Below are positions 55,720-63,313 of a DNA stretch of 64,000 nucleotides, in pieces (position 1 is the first letter of the stretch; every line of letters begins with the position of its first letter). The position numbers and the translations under genes were made by a program. Below the pieces are notes generated by a model. That model saw nothing but the letters and a program-made list of their open reading frames with translations, searched no databases and had not been told where the DNA came from. Source of the DNA: Acidimicrobiales bacterium (GTDB lineage Bacteria > Actinomycetota > Acidimicrobiia > Acidimicrobiales > SZUA-35); assembly GCA_028285495.1 (NCBI GenBank), contig JANQPB010000010.1:56304-120303 (forward strand), given 5' to 3'.

Positions 55720-56294
55720 AGGTGCTGCCCGTCGGCCACCGACTCGGCGACGAAGCCGTCGCCATCGTTGCGAAGCCGGGTGAGCGCACCCGGCGGCACG
55801 CCGTCGACGAGCAGCGTCGGCCACCGCTCCCCCACGATCGGATCACCGAGGATCGTGCGGAGCAGGTCGACGGTGACGCCACCGTGGGCGACGGCGACCA
55901 CGGTCCCCGGGCCACGTCGGCACCACTCGTCGAGCGCCTCGAGGAAGCGGGCGCCCGCCACCCGCGACGAGTCGCCGATCGTCGGCTCGTAGTCGCGATC
56001 CTCGGTAGCCCGCTGCCACTCCCGGACGAACGCGTCGAAGCCAGACTCGCCGTCCCAGTTCATGCGCTCGGTCAGCCGATCGTCGACCTCGACGCCGACG
56101 CCGAGCGCGTCGGCAACGGGTCCGGCGGTCTCCCGGGCCCGGCGCAGGGGGCTCGAGAGCACCACCGCCGGTTGGCCGACACCCCGCACCGTCCGAGCGG
56201 TCCGCCGGGCCTGGTCGAGGCCGAGCGCGGTCAGCCCCGGGTCGCCCGGTGTGTTGGCCTTCTCCCCGTGCTGGACGATCACCACCCGACACAC
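55716..56294 (-). CDS. Histidine phosphatase family protein
   Basis: The 192-residue phosphatase has the catalytic motif VVIVQHGEKANT (QHGE instead of RHGE) near the N-terminus, LSSPLRRARETAGP and the second histidine in VVAVAHGGVTVDLL. The unusual QHGE changes the arginine that normally contacts the phosphate, so the enzyme may be altered or act on a different ester. The GTG start is supported by TAGGCT 7 nt upstream. Divergent from the metallophosphoesterase gene with 54 nt between starts. Confidence 0.78.
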   Translation of the reverse strand: MCRVVIVQHGEKANTPGDPGLTALGLDQARRTARTVRGVGQPAVVLSSPLRRARETAGPVADALGVGVEVDDRLTERMNWDGESGFDAFVREWQRATEDRDYEPTIGDSSRVAGARFLEALDEWCRRGPGTVVAVAHGGVTVDLLRTILGDPIVGERWPTLLVDGVPPGALTRLRNDGDGFVAESVADGQHL

Positions 56295-56348
56295 GTCTGC
56301 GAGCCTACGCGTGAGCTGATCGCCGGTCGATCGTGCAAGACTCGGGCC

Positions 56349-57140
56349 ATGGTGTACGCCATCGCCCAACTCTCGGACACCCACATCGGAGGTCCGAACG
56401 ACGGAAGCGGCGAGCGGCTGTCGGCCGCCGTCGACGAGATCAACGCCATGACGCGGCCGCCCGACCTCGTCCTGGCGACCGGCGACCTGACCCACAACGG
56501 GACGCCGGCGGAGTGGGCCGAGTTCCGGGAGCGGCTCGACCGTTGCGCCGTTCCGTGGGTCGCCATCAGCGGCAACCACGACCGCCCCATCGCCGAGCTG
56601 GCCGGACATCGCTCGATGGAGGCCGGCCCGCTCCGCCTCGTGCTGCTCGACACCAGCAACGACGAGTTCACCGACGGCGACGCCGAGTGGCTCGACGCCG
56701 AGCTGGGGGCCTGGCCGGACGCCCCGACGGTGATCGCCGTCCATCACCCGCCCTTCGAGACGGGCATCTGGTGGATGGACTGCGTCGGGCTCCGGGGCGC
56801 CGAGCGGCTCGAGGCCGTCGTCCGGCGCCACACCCAGGTGCTCAAGGTCCTGTCCGGCCACGTCCATCGGCTGATCCAGAGCAACTGGGACGGCTGCTCG
56901 TTGTGGGTGTGCCCGTCGACCTCGGTCACCGTCGCCGGCGACATCGATCCGAGCCACCAGCCGGCCGAGACGGCGGAGCCGCCGTCGTTCAGCCTGCACG
57001 TCTACACCGGTCGGGGGATCGTCTCCCACGTGGTCCCCGTCGGCCCCGAGGCCGACCGGAACCCGATCGAGGCCAACGCCCCCGACTTCGTCCGCTGGGT
57101 CGGCACGGTCCAGGCCGAGCGCCCGAGCCTCTTCCGCTGA
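56349..57140 (+). CDS. Metallophosphoesterase (CpdA-like phosphodiesterase)
   Basis: The 263-residue calcineurin-like phosphoesterase has all metal motifs: AQLSDTHIGG (DxH), VLATGDLTHNG (GDxx), AISGNHDRPI (GNHD), VIAVHHPP and VLSGHVHRL (GHxH). The arrangement fits class III phosphodiesterases such as CpdA that cleave cyclic nucleotides, but other phosphodiesters are possible. It opens divergently from the histidine phosphatase. Confidence 0.85.
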   Translation: MVYAIAQLSDTHIGGPNDGSGERLSAAVDEINAMTRPPDLVLATGDLTHNGTPAEWAEFRERLDRCAVPWVAISGNHDRPIAELAGHRSMEAGPLRLVLLDTSNDEFTDGDAEWLDAELGAWPDAPTVIAVHHPPFETGIWWMDCVGLRGAERLEAVVRRHTQVLKVLSGHVHRLIQSNWDGCSLWVCPSTSVTVAGDIDPSHQPAETAEPPSFSLHVYTGRGIVSHVVPVGPEADRNPIEANAPDFVRWVGTVQAERPSLFR

Positions 57141-57171
57141 CGTCGCCCGACCGCCGGGTCGGCGACGCGCC

Positions 57172-60027
57172 CTAGTCGTCGAGCCGGTAGGCCGATGCGG
57201 TCGGCTTGACCGGGCGGGCGTACCACAGCGGGCGCCGCAGGCCGTTGCCGTTGGTGCCGGCCGGTCGGGTCTTGGCCAGCCAGTCGAGGTAGGCCTCACG
57301 GGACTTCTCGGTGTCGACGACGACGTCGCCGTACTCGTCGCCCGGCGCCGCCGGGGTGACCCGGACCCGCTGGTGCCAGCACTGCATGCCCGAGATCGGG
57401 TCGGGCTGGACGCAGAACGTGGCGTTCTGGTGCACGCCGGTGTCGGTCCACCAGATGCGGTTGGTGTCGGCGTCGGCCAGCTCGCCGTCGGACTCGTACG
57501 GCCGGTTGCCGTGCTCCCGCTTGAGCGTCCACTCGGTGCCCCCGTTCTTCGATGGCCGAGCGGCGATGTCGACCTTGCCGGCCCCCCACGAGCGGGCCTT
57601 GCCCTCCTCGAGCCGCCACCGGCCCATGTGGTGGGAGGCGGCGACGACGCCGGGGCGGATGCCCTCGGTCCGCCACGACCCGATCACGAAGTGGCCGATG
57701 CGGGTGGTGACCCGGACCAGGCCGTTCTCCTCGATGCCGAGCTGCTCGGCGTCGGAGGGATGCAGCCAGAGCGGGTGGCGGTGGCTGATCTCGTTGAGCC
57801 ACTTCGAGTTGGCGCTGCGGGTGTGGATCAGCGTCGGGATGCGGAACGTCGGGAGCAGGATCCGCTCGTCATTCGCCATGTCGAGGTCTTCCCAGTGGAC
57901 GTGTGAGGGGATCCATCCGGGGGTGGCGTGCTCCTCCCAGCCCCAGTCGGCCAGGGTCTCGGAGTACAGCTCCAGCTTCTTCGACGGGGTCGGGAAACCC
58001 TCCCGGGGCAGCCCGCCGACCTCGACCGCGGCCGAGCCGTCGCCGAGGGCCTCCAGCTTCAGATCGTCGAGACCGCCGAGGTCGCCGTCCCACGAGCCAG
58101 GGGTGCCGGGCCTGCGGTACACCCCGTCGGCGTCCTTGGTCGTGCCGTCCAGGGCGTCGCCCCCGATGACCCGCTCGTAGGGCTCGTAGCCGACGTCGGG
58201 CACGCCGAAGGCCGAGCGCTCCCGCATGTACTCGAGCGGGGTCTGGCCGGCCTCGGCCGCGGCCTCGGGCAGCCCGGGGGTGTTCTCGAACAGCCCGCCG
58301 TAGTACTCGTCCATCGTCAGCGGCTCGCCGTCGGCCCCCTCGAACCACTGGCGGATCCCGAGCGAGCCGTCGGGGTCGATCTTCCAGGACAGGTCGATCC
58401 AGAACTCGCTCTCCTCCCAGACCTCGCCCGGGTTGTGCTCGTACGAGCGGGTCTGGGGGTCGAGCTCGCGGCCCTCCTTGCGGGCCTTGATCTCGGCGTA
58501 GCGGCGGAACGTCGACTGACGGAACCCGAGCCACTTGCCGTTCTGGGTCTCGTAGGAGTGGGTGTCGTGACGCTCGGCCGACACCCCCATCGGCAGCACG
58601 TAGTCGGCGAAGTGGGAGGTCTCCGACCACGTCGGGGTCAGGGCGACGTGGCAGCGGACCTTGTCCTCGTCGGTCAGCGCCTCCAGCCAGGTGAACCCGT
58701 CCGGGTTGGTCCAGATCGGGTTGTAGACCCGGGAGAAGTAGACGTCGAGCGTGCCCCGGCCCTCCTTCAGGAAGTGGGGCAGCAGGATCGACATCTCGTG
58801 GTAGGCGAGCGGGAACTCCTTCGGCCACTCCAGCTCGTTCCACCGCGGCATCGGGGGCGCCCCGACCTTCGGGTTGGGCTTGATCTTGTTCATGCCGTTG
58901 CCGGCGGTGCCGCCGACGGTGGCGACCGAGCCGGTGAGCACGTTGAGGAAGAACAGGCAGCGGGCCACCTGCCAGCCGCCGAGGTTGCCGGCGCCGGCCG
59001 CCCGCCAGTTGTGGGTGGCCAGCTTGGTCGGGTGGCGGCCGATCAGCTCGGCGATCTCGCGGATCGTGGCGGCGTCGACGCCGGTCTTCTGCTCGGCCGC
59101 CTCGGGGGTGTACTCGGCGTACTCGTCGAGCATGGCCTGGCGGACCGACGGCCACTCCTCGGGCAGGTCGGGGCGACGACGGCGGAGGTAGGTCTGCCAG
59201 TTGGTCCAGCGGGCGACGAAGCGCTCGTTCCAGTCGCCAGAGGAGATCAGCAGGCGGGCGATGGCCAGCAGCAGGAACGGCTCGGTGCCGGGCCAGGTCG
59301 GGAGCCAGTAGTCGGCCTTGGCCCCGGTGTTCGAGAGGCGGGGGTCGCAGGCGATGACCTTGGCCCCGCGCTCCTTGGCCTCCATGATCCGCTGGGCGTG
59401 GGGGTTGAAGTAGTGGCCCGACTCGAGGTGGGCCGAGATGAGGAAGATGACCTCGGCGTTGGCGAAGTCGGACGACGGGCGGTCGTGGCCCATCCACGAC
59501 TGGTAGCCGATCCTGGCGTTGGACGAGCAGATGTTGGTGTGGGAGTTGTGGCCGTCGACCCCCCACGCCTTGAGCACCCGGTCGACGTAGCCGTCCTCGC
59601 CGGGTCGGCCGACGTGGTACATGATCTCGTTGTGGCGGTCCTCGGTGATGGCGGTCCGCATCCGGCCGCCGATCTCGGTGAGGGCCTGGTCCCAGGAGAT
59701 GCGCTCCCACTCGCCACTCCCCCGCTTCCCCTTCCGCTTGAGCGGGTGGAGGATGCGCTCGGGGTCGTAGACCTGGTTGAGGGTGGCCGGGCCCTTGGCG
59801 CAGTTGCGGCCCCGGCTGGCCGGGTGCTCGGGGTTGCCCTCGATCTTGGCGATCTGGTCGGTGTCCTGGTCGAAGTAGGCGACCAGCCCGCACCCGGCCT
59901 CGCAGTTGAAGCAGGTGGTGGGGACCAGGGTGTAGCGACGCTCGACCCGCTCGGGCCAGGCCTTGGCGTCGAGCTCGGTCCAGTCGTGCCACTGCTCGTG
60001 CGGTGGGTAGTTGCGGAGTTCGGTCAT
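57172..60027 (-). CDS. Cytoplasmic molybdopterin oxidoreductase (DMSO-reductase family, SoeA/PsrA-like)
   Basis: The 951-residue enzyme has an N-terminal 4Fe-4S motif (Cys39, Cys42, Cys46 in CFNCEAGC, and Cys76), then three molybdopterin-guanine-dinucleotide domains. SHTNICSSNARIGYQ near residue 160 carries a probable Mo-ligating cysteine. No twin-arginine signal precedes the core, so it works in the cytoplasm, unlike periplasmic PsrA/PhsA and like SoeA sulfite dehydrogenases. Its partner gene lies 37 nt upstream on the same strand. The substrate (sulfite, polysulfide, formate or other) is not certain. Confidence 0.82.
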   Translation of the reverse strand: MTELRNYPPHEQWHDWTELDAKAWPERVERRYTLVPTTCFNCEAGCGLVAYFDQDTDQIAKIEGNPEHPASRGRNCAKGPATLNQVYDPERILHPLKRKGKRGSGEWERISWDQALTEIGGRMRTAITEDRHNEIMYHVGRPGEDGYVDRVLKAWGVDGHNSHTNICSSNARIGYQSWMGHDRPSSDFANAEVIFLISAHLESGHYFNPHAQRIMEAKERGAKVIACDPRLSNTGAKADYWLPTWPGTEPFLLLAIARLLISSGDWNERFVARWTNWQTYLRRRRPDLPEEWPSVRQAMLDEYAEYTPEAAEQKTGVDAATIREIAELIGRHPTKLATHNWRAAGAGNLGGWQVARCLFFLNVLTGSVATVGGTAGNGMNKIKPNPKVGAPPMPRWNELEWPKEFPLAYHEMSILLPHFLKEGRGTLDVYFSRVYNPIWTNPDGFTWLEALTDEDKVRCHVALTPTWSETSHFADYVLPMGVSAERHDTHSYETQNGKWLGFRQSTFRRYAEIKARKEGRELDPQTRSYEHNPGEVWEESEFWIDLSWKIDPDGSLGIRQWFEGADGEPLTMDEYYGGLFENTPGLPEAAAEAGQTPLEYMRERSAFGVPDVGYEPYERVIGGDALDGTTKDADGVYRRPGTPGSWDGDLGGLDDLKLEALGDGSAAVEVGGLPREGFPTPSKKLELYSETLADWGWEEHATPGWIPSHVHWEDLDMANDERILLPTFRIPTLIHTRSANSKWLNEISHRHPLWLHPSDAEQLGIEENGLVRVTTRIGHFVIGSWRTEGIRPGVVAASHHMGRWRLEEGKARSWGAGKVDIAARPSKNGGTEWTLKREHGNRPYESDGELADADTNRIWWTDTGVHQNATFCVQPDPISGMQCWHQRVRVTPAAPGDEYGDVVVDTEKSREAYLDWLAKTRPAGTNGNGLRRPLWYARPVKPTASAYRLDD

Positions 60028-60064
60028 CGTCTCGTCGTTTCTCGCGGTGCTCGATCGGGGCGGC

Positions 60065-61633
60065 TCAGGACAGCGGGACCGACTGGCCGGCCCGGACGAA
60101 GCTGTCCTCGTAGTTGAACATGCCGGCCAGGGCGGCGACGCCGCCGACCGCGGCCAGGACCGTCGCCGTGGTGTCGTCGCCGATGAGGAGGGCGGCGATG
60201 GCCAGGGCGGCGGGGGCGACCATGCCGAGTCCGACCCCCAGGTACCAGAACTGGTTGGCGTAGCGGCCCCGGGTCATCGCCTCGACCGCCAGCTCGACCG
60301 ACCGGCTGGTCTGCGAGGTCAGCTCGATGGCGACGAGAGCGGCCGTGGCCAGGACGCCGCCGAGCAACACCCAACGGATCGCCGTCGCCTCCGGCACGTC
60401 CATGAACAGGTCCATGATGGCGTAGGCTGCGCCGCCGGCGGTCACCGCCTGGGCCAGCAGGACCGGGAGCAGCAGCGGGGTCTGCCAGAGGTCACGACCC
60501 TCGCACTGGCCGAAGAGGAACGCGGTGTAACCGGCGACGCCGGCTGCACCGAGCACGGCGGGGATGGCCAGCACCTGGAGGAACCCGGGTGAGTCGAGCA
60601 GGCCGCCGAGCCACCACAGCCCGCAGACGGCGGCGAAGGCCATGAGGATGTAGGCCCCCTTGACCAGCCACGAGTTCCAGTTGCCCCTGGTCAGCAGGTA
60701 GTGGAAGCGCCCCGGCTGCTTCAGATCGGCGATGAGCAGCACGCCGGTCGCGGCCAGGAAGACGCCGGCCACCATGGGGGGCACGACGCCGACCGCAGCC
60801 TGCGCATCGCCGTGGCCGAGCAGCACCAGCAGGGCGGCCACCGCCATCACGCCGGCGGCGATGGCCTTGGTGACCAGGTAGCCCGAGACCTTCTCGCCCC
60901 ACGTCATCTGGTGGGCGGTGGTGTAGGTGGTGCGGGCGACGACGCCGTGCACGTCGGTCGGGGTGCCGCCCGGGTCGACCGGCAACGAGGGGTGGGCGTT
61001 GACCCCGGTCCTGCCCTCGGTCGGGAGCCGGTCGGCCCAGATCATGCCGTCGTTGGCGATGGCGGTCCTGGTCGGGTCGAGCGACGCCTGATCGGCTCCC
61101 CGGTAGTAGACCTTCGGCTTGGTGTTCTGCTCGGGGGCCCGGACCGCCACGTCGTCACGGGCGATGATGCGGCTGATCTCCGAGCGAGGGTCGTCGAGGT
61201 CGCCGATCTTGATCGCCTCGGTCGGGCACACGATCTGGCACGACGGCTCCAGCCCGACCTCGAGCCGGTGGTTGCACATGTTGCACTTGTGGGCGGTGTT
61301 GGTCTCGGGGTTGATGTACAGGGCGTCGTAGGGGCAGGCGTTCATGCACGACTTGCAGCCGATGCAGTCGTCGTCCTGGAAGTCGACGACGCCGTTGTCG
61401 GCCCGGTAGAGGGCCGAGGTGGGGCAGATCGTCATGCACGGAGCGTCGTCGCACTGGTTGCAGCGCATGACGTTGAACTTGCGGGCGACGTCGGGGAACG
61501 TTCCCGTCTCGATGTACTTGACCCAGGTCCGGTTGACCCCGAGGGGCACGTCGTGCTCGCTCTTGCAGGCGACGGTGCACGCATGGCAGCCGATGCAGTT
61601 GTCGCTGTCGAGCAGGAAACCCATCCGGACCAT
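60065..61633 (-). CDS. Fused 4Fe-4S ferredoxin-like and NrfD membrane subunit
   Basis: The 522-residue protein begins with a four-cluster ferredoxin module: CIGCHACTVACK (Cys13/16/19/23), CNQCDDAPCMTICP, CIGCKSCMNACP and CNMCNHRLEVGLEPSCQIVC. After residue ~260 comes an NrfD/PsrC-type membrane domain of about eight helices (LVTKAIAAGVMAVAALLVLL, ADLKQPGRFHYLLTRGNWNS). In most organisms these are two genes. It would carry electrons between the catalytic subunit and the quinone pool. The ATG is preceded by GAGGAGGG. Second Met (MGFLL) three codons later is possible. Confidence 0.85.
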   Translation of the reverse strand: MVRMGFLLDSDNCIGCHACTVACKSEHDVPLGVNRTWVKYIETGTFPDVARKFNVMRCNQCDDAPCMTICPTSALYRADNGVVDFQDDDCIGCKSCMNACPYDALYINPETNTAHKCNMCNHRLEVGLEPSCQIVCPTEAIKIGDLDDPRSEISRIIARDDVAVRAPEQNTKPKVYYRGADQASLDPTRTAIANDGMIWADRLPTEGRTGVNAHPSLPVDPGGTPTDVHGVVARTTYTTAHQMTWGEKVSGYLVTKAIAAGVMAVAALLVLLGHGDAQAAVGVVPPMVAGVFLAATGVLLIADLKQPGRFHYLLTRGNWNSWLVKGAYILMAFAAVCGLWWLGGLLDSPGFLQVLAIPAVLGAAGVAGYTAFLFGQCEGRDLWQTPLLLPVLLAQAVTAGGAAYAIMDLFMDVPEATAIRWVLLGGVLATAALVAIELTSQTSRSVELAVEAMTRGRYANQFWYLGVGLGMVAPAALAIAALLIGDDTTATVLAAVGGVAALAGMFNYEDSFVRAGQSVPLS

Positions 61634-61706
61634 CCGGCCCTCCTCATTCTCGTGCGCATCCGGGTGCGGTGTTGCCCGGTGCAGCCTGCGGGTCGCCCCC
61701 ACCGGA

Positions 61707-61737
61707 CCCGAAAGTCAGAATGTACGGCCCTTTCGGG
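61707..61737 (-). promoter_or_regulatory. Inverted repeat over the putative promoter of the molybdoenzyme operon
   Basis: CCCGAAAG-N15-CTTTCGGG with 8-bp perfect arms. On the minus strand the spacer contains TACATT, a -10-like hexamer reading towards the FeS-NrfD gene. The repeat flanks it on both sides, a typical repressor arrangement; the regulator is unknown. Confidence 0.5.
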
Positions 61738-61768
61738 GGCCGGTCAAGGTGGGCCGGGGGCGAGGACG

Positions 61769-61806
61769 CGACACGACCGGATGCCGATCGCCATCCGGTC
61801 GTGTCG
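61769..61806. terminator. 15-bp perfect hairpin, probable terminator of the DUF1508 gene
   Basis: CGACACGACCGGATG and its exact complement, separated by 8 nt. It lies 74 nt beyond the stop of the DUF1508 gene on the minus strand and before the molybdoenzyme promoter. No U-tract follows. A palindromic operator is the alternative. Confidence 0.6.
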
Positions 61807-61880
61807 AACGAACGATGTTGTGAGGCCGGCTGCGTGTGGAGCGGACAACCGGCCGGCTCGAGGCGTGCGCCGGCTTCGGC

Positions 61881-62069
61881 TCAGCCGTCGACCTGCTTGA
61901 CCGGACCGTCGTACTGTCCGCCGAGCAGCTTCGTCAGCGTGTCCGACGCCCGCTTCTTGTCGGCGTAGCCCTGGCCGCCGTCGGTGGCCACCACCTGGCC
62001 GTTCGACGCCTTGACCCGGAAGGCCCACTTCCCGTCCTTGCGCTTGTAGATCTCGCCACTTCCCGGCAT
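61881..62069 (-). CDS. DUF1508/YegP family small protein
   Basis: The 62-residue protein is one YegP-type beta module: GEIYKRKDGKWAFRVKASNG followed by VVATDGGQGYADKKRASD. The family has a beta-beta-beta-alpha fold that occurs in single or tandem copies; the function is unknown. The ATG follows GAGGAGACGACC. It probably has its own promoter upstream and the 15-bp hairpin as terminator. Confidence 0.8.
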   Translation of the reverse strand: MPGSGEIYKRKDGKWAFRVKASNGQVVATDGGQGYADKKRASDTLTKLLGGQYDGPVKQVDG

Positions 62070-62175
62070 GGTCGTCTCCTCGTGAACCCCATCGACCCCC
62101 GTTCGGGCCGTTGGACACGCAGACTCTAGTGGCGCCACCCGAGGCTCATGCTGATACCGCCCGGGCGTGTTCGGC

Positions 62176-62946
62176 TCAGGCGGGGTCGGGCTGGAGGCTG
62201 CTGCGCGAGCCGGCCGTCCACTCGCTGACGAAGCGGAACCGGTCGCCGCGGATCAGCGTGGTCCGCCACTCGATCGGCGCCCCATCGTTGGTCCCGAGGC
62301 GCTCGAGGAAGAAGGTGGCGTCGCCCTTGCGGAGATCGAGCAGCGACCGGTCGCCCGGCGCCGGCACCACCGGTGTGAGCCGCTCCCAGCCCTGGTTCGG
62401 CACCGGGCTACCGATGCGGGCCAACTCCCGGTAGAGGGCCGTGTGCGACCAGTCGACCACGAGCAGTGGCTCGGCCAGCTCGCGGGGCAGCCAGGCTCGA
62501 TCGACGGCCAACGGCTGACCGCCGGCCAGCCGCAACCGGGCCAGGAGCACGAGCTCGGCGTCCTCGGCGACGGCCAGGTGGGAGGCCGCGATCGAGTCCG
62601 TCACGATCTCCAGTTGCAGCACCTCGCTGTCCTGCTGCACGCCGGTCGACTCGACCGACTGGTACAGGCTGTAGAGCGTGCCGAGCGACTGCTCGAACTC
62701 GGCCCGATTGACGACGGTTCCCCGCCCGCGCTCGCGCTTGAGCAAGCCGGTCTTGTTGAGGTGGCGCACGGCTTCGCGGACCGTGTGCCGGCTGACCTCG
62801 TAGGTCTCCGTCAACTCGTGGTCGGTCGGGAAGAACCCCTCGTCGAACTCGCCGGCCTCGAGGCGGCGACGCAGCTCCGCCTCGAGCTGGGCCCAGAGCG
62901 GCATCGGGCTGTTGCGATCGAGTGGTTGCGGCGATCGGTCGGACAT
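62176..62946 (-). CDS. GntR family regulator with UTRA domain
   Basis: The 256-residue HutC-type regulator has an N-terminal winged helix (PLWAQLEAELRRRLEAGEFD; TYEVSRHTVREAVRHLNKTG; GRGTVV) and a UTRA ligand domain (ELVLLARLRLAGGQPLAVDR; TPVVPAPGDRSLL; FFLERLGTNDGAPIEWRTTL). It is alone, so its target is unknown. An inverted repeat 84 nt upstream of the start may be its autoregulatory site. It usually responds to sugars, amino-acid derivatives or histidine-pathway compounds. Confidence 0.85.
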   Translation of the reverse strand: MSDRSPQPLDRNSPMPLWAQLEAELRRRLEAGEFDEGFFPTDHELTETYEVSRHTVREAVRHLNKTGLLKRERGRGTVVNRAEFEQSLGTLYSLYQSVESTGVQQDSEVLQLEIVTDSIAASHLAVAEDAELVLLARLRLAGGQPLAVDRAWLPRELAEPLLVVDWSHTALYRELARIGSPVPNQGWERLTPVVPAPGDRSLLDLRKGDATFFLERLGTNDGAPIEWRTTLIRGDRFRFVSEWTAGSRSSLQPDPA

Positions 62947-63313
62947 CGGGGACTCGCTTCCACCCGGTCGGGCGTGAGCCGGGGCCCGAGCCGATCGGGT
63001 CACGAGCGGACCGGAACGGGGACACCGGGACAATTTGAAGAAATTGTATGGTACTCGGTACGTCCGGTCAGGTCGAGGATGATGCGACCGGGACCGACTT
63101 CGGGTTTTTGGGCCTCCGCGTCACAACTCGGGCCTGCCGCACACATGGGAGGGTGTGAGCGGGTCGAGAGGTCCGCCACGGGGGTCGTGCCCCGTCACCG
63201 GTTAGGGGAAGACGGGACGGGGCGCGGCCCCAGGGAGCCCCCGGGCCCCTCATGACGGGCCGGTGGCGGCCGAAACTACGGATCGAGCATCGTTCCACCA
63301 CCGGGGAAGCACC
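62947..63313. other. 367-nt gap between GntR gene and LiaF-like gene
   Basis: No coding region. It contains an AT-rich inverted repeat (63030-63047) near the GntR promoter, followed by about 200 nt of GC-rich sequence with several possible stems (for instance CCCCGTC pairing with GACGGGG). I do not recognise a known RNA family. The plus-strand gene that follows has GTGGCC as its start. Confidence 0.45.
63030..63047. promoter_or_regulatory. Inverted repeat upstream of the GntR gene
   Basis: ACAATTT-GAAG-AAATTGT, perfect 7-bp arms with a 4-nt spacer, AT-rich in a GC-rich setting. Its place upstream of the GntR-type gene and its symmetry suit a GntR operator; it could also cover the promoter. 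Confidence 0.5.
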
